The position numbers were made by a program, and so were the translations under genes. A stretch of 15,052 nt of DNA from Ectocarpus siliculosus (Eukaryota; Sar; Phaeophyceae; Ectocarpales; Ectocarpaceae). Below the pieces are notes generated by a model. It was not told where the DNA came from and did not search any database. It saw only the letters and a list, made by a program, of their open reading frames with translations. This document shows positions 1-9,787 of the stretch, one piece after another (within the stretch, counting starts at the first letter, position 1; each line of letters begins with the position of its first letter). The stretch spans positions 2,374,422 to 2,389,473 of the forward strand of contig FN649744.1 in the NCBI GenBank assembly GCA_000310025.1, given 5' to 3'.

Positions 1-801
1 GATGATCACAGATATTCCATGCATGCTGGCGCCGATCGCGGAAAGACTACACCCCTGGCTACTGGAAAATGAAGGCCGACTGCCTCGGGATGCCGACGGC
101 GTTGTGTCCTTGCCGGCACTGCAGCACCTCGGTGCCCATGCGCACGAGTTTCCCGATGAGCACAGCGTGAAGTTCCCAACGGAGTCGTTCCCATCTCCTC
201 CTCCATCATCGGCAACGGACGTGGTTGTTGACAACATCTACGCGGTCTACGCCGACGCGAATTTTTCCCTTCCCGCCCAACCGCATGTCAACTTCGGCGC
301 CCTCCTTCAACGTTCAGCGAGGAGTGCCACTGCTGAGGTTGGTGACACTTCGTCTTTATCCAAGCGCTTCTGCACCCTGGCCGAGAACCAGCTCATCTCT
401 CTTCACCAGCAAGGGTGCTACGCCATGACTCTCTTCGAGGTTGTGGCTGTGTTCTCAGCTTGGCTTCATCGTGCAGTCAACGCGAAGGCGGACGACGGAG
501 GGGCGATCCCAGGCCTCGTCCCACCGGATGAGGGGGGAACGAACGATACTTCTTCAGACCACGAGATGGACGACTCACATCAGAGCGCGCGATGGATGAC
601 TTGTCGCTGTCCGAGCTCTGCTCAATCTCCCAATTCTTCGAGAAAGTTCTCCGAGTAGCAGTTGGATCAATCACGAGTGACTCTGAGTGGTCTGGGCCTG
701 GGTTTTTGGAGTTGGCGCTATTCGACGATCCAACCGAGGAAGGTGGCGGGAGACCACGCGCACTCAGAAGCTTGGACGAAGTCATCGGCGTATATCACAT
801 G
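1..801 (+). CDS. Unrecognised gene, 5'-partial coding region with a frame break
   Basis: The frame is open from position 2 and enters from outside the window, so the start is not visible; a possible splice acceptor (ATCACAG) lies at 5-11. The first part, to about 530, reads as protein with prolines and serines in its middle and ends in a charged segment (VNAKADDGGAIPGLVPPDEG). From about 532 the coding character moves to the next frame and continues as SERAMDDLSLSELCSISQFF and onward to DEVIGVYHM. It ends at 801 at a good donor (ATG|GTGAGA) in phase 0. The two frames meet around a run of six Gs at 532-537; one extra G would join them. A 62-bp intron (471-532) would also fit the phases but is much shorter than other introns here. 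I recognise no domain. An alternative donor at 743 (GAAG|GTGGCG) would end the exon earlier. Confidence 0.5.
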
Positions 802-1860
802 GTGAGATTTGATTTTCCCGAAGTTTGTCCGCAACGTGCCCAGGTGTCGACAACTTAACAACACACCTGGACATGTGTGTCTTTCATACGTGGGTATACT
901 GACGTGTGTTTCTTCCGAAGGGTGGTTTGCAACAAGTGATACAACAAACCCACAAAAAAAACAGGGTGAACCCGGTAACAAGCTACTGCTGTCAAACTTT
1001 GAACAGGGAATATGCGAGGCTAACCTTCCTTGTATGGAAACTCTACGTGGCACGCTGCACGTATACACAGTCCTGGCGTCTTGGACTTTGCGTTCTTTTC
1101 TGGAACGAAAAAAGGTTTGGCAGCAGTATCTTATTTCGGCAGTAACGCAACGTTTCATGAATAACAAACGATTGTCGGCTTCGTGAGGGACTGTTGCGTC
1201 ACTTGTTTTTTTTTCCGTTTACGCCTGTGCTTTTTTTTACGCCATTTTTCTCCAGAGGAAGACGTCCTTCATTACCGACCGTCTGGGTGCTGACAACGCC
1301 GCCCTTCGCACACGTGCATGTGAGAATATGCCTGTGGTAGAACACCATCTACGACATGTTGTGTCTTGTGGGTCCATTGATGTATGCTCTTGTGTTGCTT
1401 GTGTTGCTTTGCTCTTTGGTACTGCTTTGATTTCAACGTCTCTTGTGTATACTTTTCCAACGACGACGTCTATCTACCCCCCCGCCCACCCCCACCCCCC
1501 CCGCTGAGGGAACCACTTCGTGCTTAGCTCGCTTCTTTTTATTTTTCATTCCGCTCCATTGAGGTATGCTAATTCACCCACATTATGAGTGGGCAAGCAC
1601 TCCCCTTCAACAACTACTTTTAGCCTTTTTAGCCCGATTGGGACGATTTACAATCTCAGCGCCGCCTTCTTCGGAAAACCATAGGACACGGCACCAGTAC
1701 CTAACATTTTCCTTCAGGTGTTTGAATCATACCCTTTGTCCGAGGATGTTTTCAGGTGTTGCGCGAAATGCCCCACCCCTCAGCAAACAATCTTCTTCTT
1801 CCCCTGTCTCTCTCTGTTTACATCGTGTCTTCTGTCTCTGTTTACAATATTTGTTCACAG
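802..1860 (+). other. Probable intron sequence, possibly with one tiny exon
   Basis: No convincing coding stretch is seen across most of this segment. At 1701-1717 there is a textbook 3' splice site (CTAAC branch-like motif, pyrimidines, TTCAG). It is followed by a short open piece, VFESYPLSEDVF, ending at CAG|GTGTTG (exon 1718-1755). It joins in phase with the donor at 801. However, its own end (two bases of a codon left over) does not match the next strong acceptor at 1860, so I treat it as a candidate only. The tract before 1860 is pyrimidine-rich and contains CTCTGTTTACA twice. A C-rich tract at 1477-1502 is listed separately. Confidence 0.35.
1477..1502 (-). other. G-quadruplex-forming tract (C-rich on + strand)
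   Basis: The + strand shows C runs of 7, 3, 5 and 8 separated by single bases. On the - strand this is four G runs with one-base loops, which satisfies the standard four-tract quadruplex pattern; the + strand could form an i-motif. It lies in presumed intron or intergenic DNA. Confidence 0.6.
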
Positions 1861-2450
1861 ACCGCCTTGTTCAAGCAGGGGTCGGGTTTGGCGTGGCAGA
1901 ACACTCCGTCAAAGCGTTGCAGATAGCGCTTTCCAGCGACTCTCTGGGGTTCACGTTGAACGACGACGGGATGCTTCCTGGATACAACATTTCCTTCAAC
2001 TTCAAACGGACCCGTTCTAAGGAGTTTGGCCACTTTTACCGCGGTCAGAGAGTAGGAATGTGGCTAGGCCCCGACGGGCCGCACGAGGGAAACCACCAGG
2101 GAGCCTGCCAAGAGAAGTATGGCGGCGGGACTCGGTGCAAGCAACTCACTGGCGTTAACCTGAACCCTCATGAGCAAAACCACTCGAAGAAGACCAAGTA
2201 CCTGCCCAGCGTCAGCGGCATGGGGTTCGATACGTTCACCTTCAACATCACCTTGATCAACGAGCTTGAGAACGCATCCATCAACCGCCGCACGTGCAAC
2301 CTGGCCGTCACTTCTGCAACTCACCACCCGCACGGGCGTCTACATGCCTGCTGTTCTGAAGTGTGGATTTGCGGGCGCTGCTTCTGCATCTCGCCTCTGA
2401 TGAGGTCGTTCGACAAGCTTGGGAAATTGCGCATCACGTTCATCGGGTAA
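1861..2450 (+). CDS. Unrecognised protein-coding exon (about 196 codons)
   Basis: The exon begins after a strong 3' splice site (TTTGTTCACAG|AC) and stays open to TAA at 2448-2450. Codons are rich in G/C at third positions, as in the securely identified exons of this window. The translation starts RLVQAGVGFGVAEHSVKALQ and contains LNDDGMLPGYNISFNFKR, FYRGQRVGMWLGPDGPHEGN and an asparagine-rich part (GVNLNPHEQNHSKKTKYLPS, FNITLINELENAS). Several cysteines and histidines cluster near the end. I recognise no family. The last 30 or so residues (after HACC) look less protein-like; the exon may stop earlier, for example at a donor near 2364 or 2420, or at CGG|GTAAAC at 2447. It needs an upstream exon ending with one base of a codon. 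It may belong to the same gene as 1-801, but the phases do not settle this. Confidence 0.5.
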
Positions 2451-3122
2451 ACCCGTAGCATAGTACTGCGAGGGGTTGCATCTTCGAGCCGTAGATTCGT
2501 GTGCGCCATTTACTGTACTGAGGTATATTGGCGGCAATTACACCTTATATATGTGCATGCGGAAATTTCTAGGTGTATCGATCGTTGCACATGCAGCAGG
2601 GCTCGCGACGTTTTGTTGGTGTTTGTTATCTTCGGCTTGGACTTGGTTGGAATCCTAGGGTGGCTCCATACGTGTAAACATAGCTCTGTGGTAGTACGAG
2701 GCACCTGCAGTGCAACGAGGCGACTGCAAAAGTGCATACTTGCTGGGCCTGACCGTCAGGACGGGCTTCGTGCGCCTCATTTTTTCAGGTGTTTCACTGT
2801 GTGCGATAGATCTCATGCGTCTACGCTTGGTTTCGATGTGTATGTGGATTTCGAGCTCTATGCATGCGTATATGCTTAATGATATTTTTTCGCAAACCGA
2901 TTCTGGATTGAGGTTGGCGTTTTTGTTTCGTGTACTCCTTTGGTTTATCTCGGCCGATCCGATGTGTCGGGCGGTTAGGTTACGGCGGGTGATTCGGCGG
3001 TGGTAGTTGGTTGGGTTGGCTCCACCAGCATCTGGCTTTCTGCGCATATTCCAAAAATTATCGTACTGCTGAGACCATTTTTGCCGTGGCACTCAGGCAG
3101 TAACAACCTGATTTGAGCTGCC

Positions 3123-3146
3123 CCCGCCACCAGAAACGGTGGCGGG
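3123..3146. repeat. Perfect 9-bp GC-rich hairpin with six-base loop
   Basis: CCCGCCACC (3123-3131) and GGTGGCGGG (3138-3146) are exact reverse complements, separated by AGAAAC. TTTC follows directly. It resembles a bacterial intrinsic terminator in form, but the context is eukaryotic, so no function is claimed. Confidence 0.7.
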
Positions 3147-4162
3147 TTTCTCTACGTGCGTCCGGACGTCTCACCCGGGTTAATCTACGTACGTCAAGAG
3201 TGATGAAGACCCACCCACTCCACCCACTGCTAGGGACCCCGCGATGTGCATTTCTTTTTCGTAGGGTGCGGATTTCGACGAATTTTTGACCTCGAAGCTT
3301 GAAAATTGCCGCTGTTTCTATGCTGTACTGAAGGACAGGTTCCATACAGTGACACGACCAGTTGAAAGAGAGGTCCAATGTCATGACACAACCAGCAGCA
3401 GAAACTACCGAGTGCTACAGCTCTCATGTCATCCTACAACACGGTCCGTCTCGCCCGGTGTAGTGCTCATCATATTTTCAATTAAGTACACCCGGAGGGT
3501 GGCGCGTTCCACACCGTGCGACGTACACCCCATACCGCGGCCACTACGGTCAGGAATGTGAGGTCATTGCTCAGCACCAACATCAACAAGCGCGCGCCTC
3601 GGGTGTTGAACTTGTTCATTCCACGGGGCCCCCTGTTCTCGAACTCCGCAAGAGTAAGTAACTGATGTGTCCTCAGCTGTTCTCTCGTATTGCTGATAAC
3701 TGCCGGTACAGGTATTGGAATGCCGCTGCTGGTGTTGGAATGTCTACAGTAATGTCATGGTCGAAGACAAGGAGGGTTGCGGGTTGCGGGGGGGCACGGA
3801 GAGAGCAAGCTTAGTAGGATTGGTCTCTCACGCATCCCTCTCTCCCTATCTCTCGTCGCGTCGTCTGCTTCCTCTTCTGCCTCCAATATCCCGTCAGTTC
3901 ATTACCTCTGTCACGCGCACGCACGCCACGCGCATGCACGCCTCATAATAACATGTTGGAGCTAAGCGATGCACACGGTCGGTCCACAAGCCAGCCGTTG
4001 GGTATTATTCAATTTTCTATTTTCGGACATGTCAGCGTCGTCATTGGTGTTGATACATCAACACAGCAGGGTTTACCCGACTGTTGTGTACTCGTTGTGT
4101 ACGGTGTGGAAGGGAAACCCGCAAGCCCCCAGCGCATGAGCTCATAAACTGCACAACTGCAC

Positions 4163-4190
4163 GGCGTGAGGCGTGAGGCGTGAGGCGTGA
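4163..4190. repeat. Four exact tandem copies of the heptamer GGCGTGA
   Basis: Copies lie at 4163-4169, 4170-4176, 4177-4183 and 4184-4190, followed by a degenerate ACGTGA. They lie about 510 bp upstream of the thioredoxin gene start codon. The repeat could be a simple microsatellite or a cluster of protein-binding sites; nothing in the sequence decides. Confidence 0.8.
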
Positions 4191-4703
4191 ACGTGAACCA
4201 TGAAAAGGTTCCGGTTCAGAACCTTGTTGTGGAGGCTCTGGCCTCGGGCTATATAGACTACAACTCTGGGCTTGCATACAGGAAGTTTCCTCTGGAAAAT
4301 TCCTGTCAACCATTGCTTTCGACCAAGTCGTCAGCACCCCTCCAGCTTCTCGGGTCCAAAGAAAAATCTCGGAAAATTGCCAGTTTCTGACAGACCGCTG
4401 GACAGTCCGGCAACTTACAATATGAACAAGGGGCGCACGAGAGCGAACACGCTGTGAGCGCCCCAGCGGTGGGTGTGACAGTCCTTGCGATGATGACTTT
4501 CAACCGCCAGCCGTAGGTGGGGGAAGAGGGTGCATACCATCATGTACATCCCGTTTGGAACACATCATCGTATCCTCTCCAAGGTGTGTCTGAACGAGCA
4601 TTTGGGTGGAACTCCATGAAACGTCGGTTTTCGGCCTCTCGGCGAGCTTGACACGCACCGCACAGACTGCACATAAAAAAAAGCAACCGACCTCGTGCAT
4701 ACG

Positions 4704-6657
4704 ATGGCGCCGCCTGGAGTAGGGGACTCGCTTGTGCGCACCATTACCGAGGAGGGGGAATTCTCTTGGGAAAAGTGCTTGGCGGCCAGCGAGCAAAAGC
4801 TGTTAGGTGTGCGACGAACGTGTAGGACGAAATCCTGTCAGCAACCCGCACTGCTGTGGCATCGAATGACTACTGCTGTAGATACCTTTAGACGTAGAAG
4901 TACGTACACAATTGTGTACAAGGTGGAGATGCCAATGTTGCTGTCTCCTGAGGTGCCAATGTTTATGTCTCCTACAGGTTTTTCTCCTCCAAAGGCAATA
5001 CGGAAGGAACACACTGTTAAGATGTTAAGATATATGCACTCTACACGCACATGCAGTAGAGGAAATACTGTTGTGGCAGCTCTGAGCAGTCTCGTGGAGT
5101 ACCTTGGAGTGGCAGACCACATGGAGATTTACATGTTAAGGACGTTTGCATAAGATACCACGCCCTGCACGTTTTTCAAAGCTCGATTACTCCTGTGCGC
5201 CAAAAGCAGTTACGTCCGTCCAAAGGTGTCCGAACGTAGCATTTGAGGTATCCTCTATCGAACTTTGAAATGCAACAGGATTTTGACCCCGTCTTCTTCC
5301 ATCTGTAGTCTATCCTTGAAGCAGAAATCCCACACCGGTTGCACGCAACAAAAAGTCGCTGGTGTTTCGAACGACCCAAGCGCACCGCGGTTCTCCTGTC
5401 CGGTTGTCGGAATCCATCAACAGTAATAGATTGCCACCAAGACTGGTGCGGGCGGTGCGAGACATTGCAACCCACTTTCCAGAGGATATCTCTCGAGACG
5501 GTAGACAGCGAAAATCGTTGCCTGTTTCTCGAGGTGAGATTCGAATTACCCGTAAGGTTGCGTAAGTTCTGCAAGAAAAATAGATCACCGTTGTGCGTGG
5601 CAGGTTTTTCTCGCTAGTGTCAGCTTGAGTGGTACCGAGTAAGAAAATCGCCCCAACTTGTCGAGCGACACGTTATGTAGACCTTCGGCCTACTGCAGTA
5701 CATCTCAACAACTTCGCGTTCATACGTCACCCTTCCGTGACGTAGCCACTCATGATGCTCTCCAACCAATATCGTGGAGTAATATATATCTACAAGATAA
5801 CCCGCTCCATAATCTAACGTGCACCGTCAATAACGGCGCAGGCAAATCTCGACAAATTTGCGGACCATATTCAAGCCCATCTCCCGAAGGACAGCCCGAT
5901 AAATCTCAGCACCCACGGCTGCATGCCGTTCACCGTTCTTCTAAAGGTGACCATAGACAGCCGCATTTTCCATACCAGCAGCACGAGGCTTGGTTGGTGA
6001 GAACGACAACAGCTACCATTGCGAAAATGCCCGACGTGTCATAGAGCAGGTTGAAACGCTACCACTCCCAAGCAACAATAAAGGCCTCACGGTGGAGGTG
6101 CAAGACCGGGAGTATGGGTGGCAATTTTTTAGGGAAGCAACGAGCAATCGACTCAATTCACCGCGTGCACGCACAGCCAGTTGCAGGCTCTATGGCTAAC
6201 AGGGAGCCACCTGTCACTATGGTTGCTTGAAACTCGTGCCGAGCAATGGATCTCGGACTTGATCTGCAGAGGTCTAAACAAAACACAACGAGCCAGACAT
6301 CATCGCGTGGCCAAAATTTGAGCACGAAATCTTCGGGAAGCATGTATGTGTTTCTACCAAGCGCTTGTGAAAATGTTTCAAAACCAAGTAACGAATCAAC
6401 AGCTGTGCTGCTGACACTCCTGTGGACGCTGACGCCAAAGCGCGGATGAGCGACCCCAAGTCGAGCTCGGCGGCATCCTTCTTCCTTACACTCTCTTGTG
6501 CGCTGTCTTGTCCCCAAATCAAAACGCCAAAAACAAACAGGGAGGAGCCGCGGTGGCAACAATACGAGGATGCGATGCCCCCGCCATTCTCCGCGAGGTG
6601 ACCAAGCACATGCCTCCTCAGCGCACGAGCGACGACAAAGACGCTGAGCCCGAGTGA
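4704..6657 (+). CDS. Thioredoxin-domain protein, four exons, 144 residues
   Basis: Exons are 4704-4806, 5424-5533, 5842-5946 and 6541-6657 (stop TGA). All introns are GT-AG (617, 308 and 594 bp), with phases 1, 0 and 0 agreeing throughout. The start ATG at 4704 has A at -3 and G at +4. The domain reads in order: WEKCLAASEQKLL (first helix), VIDCHQDWCGRC (strand and active site, cysteines at about residues 43 and 46), CLFLE, THGCMPFTVLLK (the CMP proline matches the thioredoxin cis-proline), then GGAAVATIRGCDAPAILREV (last strand and helix), and a short acidic tail DDKDAEPE. Length suits a single thioredoxin fold with small extensions. The DCHQDWCG style resembles thioredoxin domains of axonemal and NME8/NME9-type proteins, so a flagellar dynein-associated role is possible; a cytosolic disulfide reductase is the alternative. 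I see no signal peptide. The active site has Arg where classical thioredoxins have Pro. Confidence 0.88.
4904..4919. repeat. Perfect 16-bp palindrome in thioredoxin intron 1
   Basis: GTACACAA followed by its exact reverse complement TTGTGTAC. It lies within the first intron of the thioredoxin gene. No function is evident. Confidence 0.8.
4928..4975. repeat. Two tandem 24-bp direct repeats in thioredoxin intron 1
   Basis: The units at 4928-4951 and 4952-4975 share the core TGCCAATGTT followed by TGTCTCCT, with a few differences in the bases between. This looks like a small local duplication inside the intron. Confidence 0.75.
5143..5295. mobile_element. Decayed fold-back (MITE-like) element, copy 2
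   Basis: The left part (5144 onward: GTTTGCATAAGATACCAC, then TTTTTCAAAGCTCGATTACTCC) is clearly related to the left arm of the element at 10696-10926. A weaker reverse-complement partner lies near 5245-5285 (CGAACTTTGAAATGCAACAGG), and the centre near 5215-5240 is itself partly self-complementary. There is no coding capacity. It sits in the first intron of the thioredoxin gene. Edges are approximate and the right arm is degenerate. Confidence 0.55.
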
Positions 6658-7879
6658 TGATGACCTGTCGGCGACACTCGAGTTGGCACGGAAAAACAGT
6701 AAACTGCTGCGTTGTTGCTGGTTCTTCGGTGTATACAAGAGGAAACGGTGGAATGGCAACATATACCGCTGTCGTACGCGGCTGCTGTTGTTTCGGAAAT
6801 GAAACGCTGCAGCGTTTCATAGACGAAGGTTTACGTTGCACTTTTCAGCATGTAGCACAATATCAGTGGGAGATGTTGTCCAGGGGATACCCTACTATAG
6901 GCGAAGCGGGCGAAATGGTTACACTTCCGCGTCTCGGAAAGTGAGAGGGCCTGTCTGAAAGGCCGGAACGCGGCACAATTTTGGCTTCCAGCTTTCACAC
7001 ATCAACCCCTGTCGACTTGGAAGACATACGAAGCCGGGTATGTCTGGGTATGAGTCTACAATGGGATCCTATCGCCTTGCTCTTTCCGCAGAACCGATAA
7101 AGCCGCGGCCTTCTAGCAATAGCCCCAAAATCGAAATGTGCCGCCAAACACCTCCGAGGCTTTGTGCGCTGGGCCAAGCCGATGGGTAGCATCAACCAAC
7201 AGCAGGCACGCAAGGGCAACAATAAGAGCTAACCAACAGGGGAATCCAAGCAGGTGTCTCGTTTGTGCTCTCTACGTCACCCGTCAGATTGAGTAGACTA
7301 GGCAAAATCTTTTTCCGTCTTTGCTTATACCGCTTTCTTGACAAAACCGTCGTCCCTAAGTATCACTCGTCCTGCATCATGACAACGACATCGCCAAAAA
7401 CAAAACAACACTTGTAGCGTCACCGAGAATCTCTTAGAGGACCCGCACGGTTGCCCGAAGCAAGCTGCGATACCAATGGGTTATGCCGATCTACGAAGCT
7501 TCCATCGCACACGTCACCTGCCGATCACCTCTCTCTTTCCCCCAGTATGAATCGTACATCACTGGATTATGTTTTCCTTAACTCGTCAATTACTTTTATG
7601 TTTCTACTGCACACATGATGGGCGAGCCACGCGCACACCAAGCACACGGGAATCGAGTCGCGTTGATGTCGTCCGGTGGACCTTTGTGCGGCCACCAGGG
7701 ACCACACCACCATACTTTGTGGAGAGAGAGTTTGTGCCACGAGAACGTGCGCACCAAGCCAACACCGGACACCCGACACCAATTCTGCATCTCTCTTGTG
7801 GCAAACTTGTTGTCTAGATATCGCATAGCAACGAGGATTTCGATCACATCGACATGTCCACTCGGTGCCCCCCCCCCCC
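6658..7879. other. Gene-free convergent 3' region between the two genes
   Basis: This stretch separates the stop codons of the thioredoxin gene (+) and the glycosylase gene (-), and should hold both 3' untranslated regions. Several frames are open by chance, but none shows a recognisable domain or proper exon ends. A 22-bp perfect palindrome lies at 6799-6820, and a run of 12 Cs at 7868-7879 abuts the glycosylase stop codon. I cannot place polyadenylation sites. Confidence 0.5.
6799..6820. repeat. Perfect 22-bp palindrome
   Basis: ATGAAACGCTG is followed immediately by its exact reverse complement, giving 11 bp on each side with no spacer; pairing stops at the next base. It lies about 140 bp past the thioredoxin stop codon. 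It could be a protein-binding site or a recently formed inverted duplication. Confidence 0.85.
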
Positions 7880-9735
7880 TCACTGGAGGAACCTGTCTAT
7901 CTCCTTGCTCTTGCTGCTGTTGAGCACGAGCTCGTTCAAGCACGTCGCCTTCTCCCACTTAACCCCCGTGGGGCTAGCGGGGCTCGGGTGGTTCACCACG
8001 ACAACCTCAACCTCGCCCTTTCCTGCGGCGTTGAGCCCTGACGCCTTCACCGCCTGCACACACACAAAGCAATACGTGTCGTCAAGTCGACCACAGTTGT
8101 GGTACCGGCAGACGAAAAGAGCAAACGAGAGCGAGAGACGAACAGTCAGCCAGGCAGAGACTGTAGGTGCACAAAAAAAAAACATGGGGGCGAGGACGAG
8201 GGCTCGCGGGACGGGGCGAATAACAAATGTGTGCTTCAGTTTTGAGACCTGGCCGAAGAAACAAAGAATGAGGACGTTTCGCAGGTCAAGTTTTTGAAAG
8301 AACACTAAAGTAGAGAGCGGCATGAAAGGTGGACGAGAACCAGGTGTGTGCCACGGTCTGTATTTCGGATTGCCGTCGACGGGAGGAGGGGAGAGAGGGT
8401 GCCGTTTGGCCTTTCCACCCCGACCCTGGCGAGGGCACAACAGTTGCCGACACTATGTAGTTGTGCAGAAAAGCAAACGTCACCGTCGTACAAAAGCAAA
8501 AATTGAAAGTTCCAGCCGGATGGTACCGCCAAATACGAGAATAGTTTACACCCAAGAGTTTTTCACGGTCGTTTTTTGCGGCTTTTGAGAGCACTACCGT
8601 TCAAACTATACTAGAAGAGCCTTTTGTTTCGGTCTTACAGTAGTTGCAAGGAAAGCGTACGGACGAGTTAACCTAACCTCACGACGCTTGGCGCTGTTCA
8701 AACTACTCGAAACCACTTTTGCTTTTTCGGTCCTACAGCAGCTGCAAAGAAATTGTACGGACGACCTAACCTAACCTACCTCATGGCACTTGGACCCCGC
8801 GAAGTTGCCGACGGCGACGACCACGGACGGTTTCAGCGCCGAGATCATCTCCGCAAGGGCTTCGCCGCAAGCCTCGTCGATGACTTCTCGCTCTGCGGGC
8901 GTCAGCCTGTGGTACATAGTTTCATAAGTTTTGGTGTTTTGACAAGCCGAAGTGTTGAGTGGGGGCGACGGCATCGGAGACAGGTTTAATCGAAAAAAGC
9001 GAGTGTTTGCAATGGTGTATTTAGTGCTTCCGGTTTAGAACCATTCCGATATTCCCCACCGTCAGTGTATTGCCAGCAAAATGCAGACACTGCGTAGTTT
9101 TCACATGACCGAATACAGAAGCAAATCATCAGCTCACGGGCTCACTTGTCCGGGGTGATGTTGCCGCCCGAAGAGCTCATGAAAGTCAGAGGGCAGAAGT
9201 TGTACACGAACATTTTGTCTGCGTGTGCCCCGCCCGCCCACCCCCGAGAGAACAGAAACGAAGGCGATGTAATCACGACGACCGTTCGGGTCGGGGGAAT
9301 AAACGGACGCGACAAAGCAAAAAAAGAGTAAGAGTTGCGAACGCACAGCTCTGCCAGTAGTCACAACAACAATTAATCTTCGCTGTGTCGAGAAGCTTCA
9401 ACATTTCACAGCAGTCGAGAACACCAAGCACCGGCTGACACGCGTTCAAGGCATGAAACACACGATTGTATGCCGAGGCCGATGCAACCAGGAAATCGGT
9501 ACGTACGGGTTGCCGCTCGAGTGTACGGTGTAGTACGACGCCCGGACCCAAGCCTGATCGGTGTAAGTTGAGCATGTAGGTGATTTCATCTACCGCTTAA
9601 CGCGGAGGCATGCATTCGGCGAGAGCACACACAGTCCCGGAGCGCACCTCCCCACGCGTCCGCCGTTCCGAATCTCCGTTCGAAAAAGCCCCATAGACGG
9701 GTCCCGCTGACCTGTGTTCGACGAGGAGGGAAGCC

Positions 9736-9787
<52 letters not shown>

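Larger units (their letters stand above)
2451..4703. other. Gene-free stretch: probable 3' flank, then 5' flank of the thioredoxin gene
   Basis: No open frame here looks coding on either strand. From 2451 to about 3060 the + strand is rich in T and G and could be the 3' untranslated region of the preceding gene. Beyond this I see small structures only: a GC-rich hairpin at 3123-3146, a heptamer repeat at 4163-4190, a 7-bp inverted repeat (AAGGTTC/GAACCTT) around 4206-4226, and a TATATAG at 4250-4256 that is too far from the start codon at 4704 to be assigned as a promoter. The 80 bases before 4704 include a run of eight or more As and presumably form the 5' untranslated region. Confidence 0.4.

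Noticed and set aside
2655-3092. A 145-residue open frame on the - strand
   Set aside because: Its composition is not protein-like, it has no motif, and it lies in T/G-rich DNA that looks like a 3' flank.
3123-3150. Hairpin followed by TTTC considered as a bacterial intrinsic terminator
   Set aside because: The T tract is too short and every identified gene nearby is a spliced eukaryotic gene.
4250-4256. TATATAG considered as a TATA box for the thioredoxin gene
   Set aside because: It lies about 450 bp upstream of the start codon with no evidence for a 5' exon between.
5990-6199. An open + strand frame containing LVGENDNSY and NARRVIEQVETLPLP, which at first looked like the end of the thioredoxin domain
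   Set aside because: No GT-AG junction joins it in phase to the exon ending at 5946. The segment at 6541-6657 joins perfectly and carries the real thioredoxin end (IRGCDAPAILREV), so 5990-6199 is intron.
6158-6841. A 227-residue open frame on the - strand
   Set aside because: It lies opposite the last thioredoxin exon and 3' flank, with no domain, biased composition or splice context.
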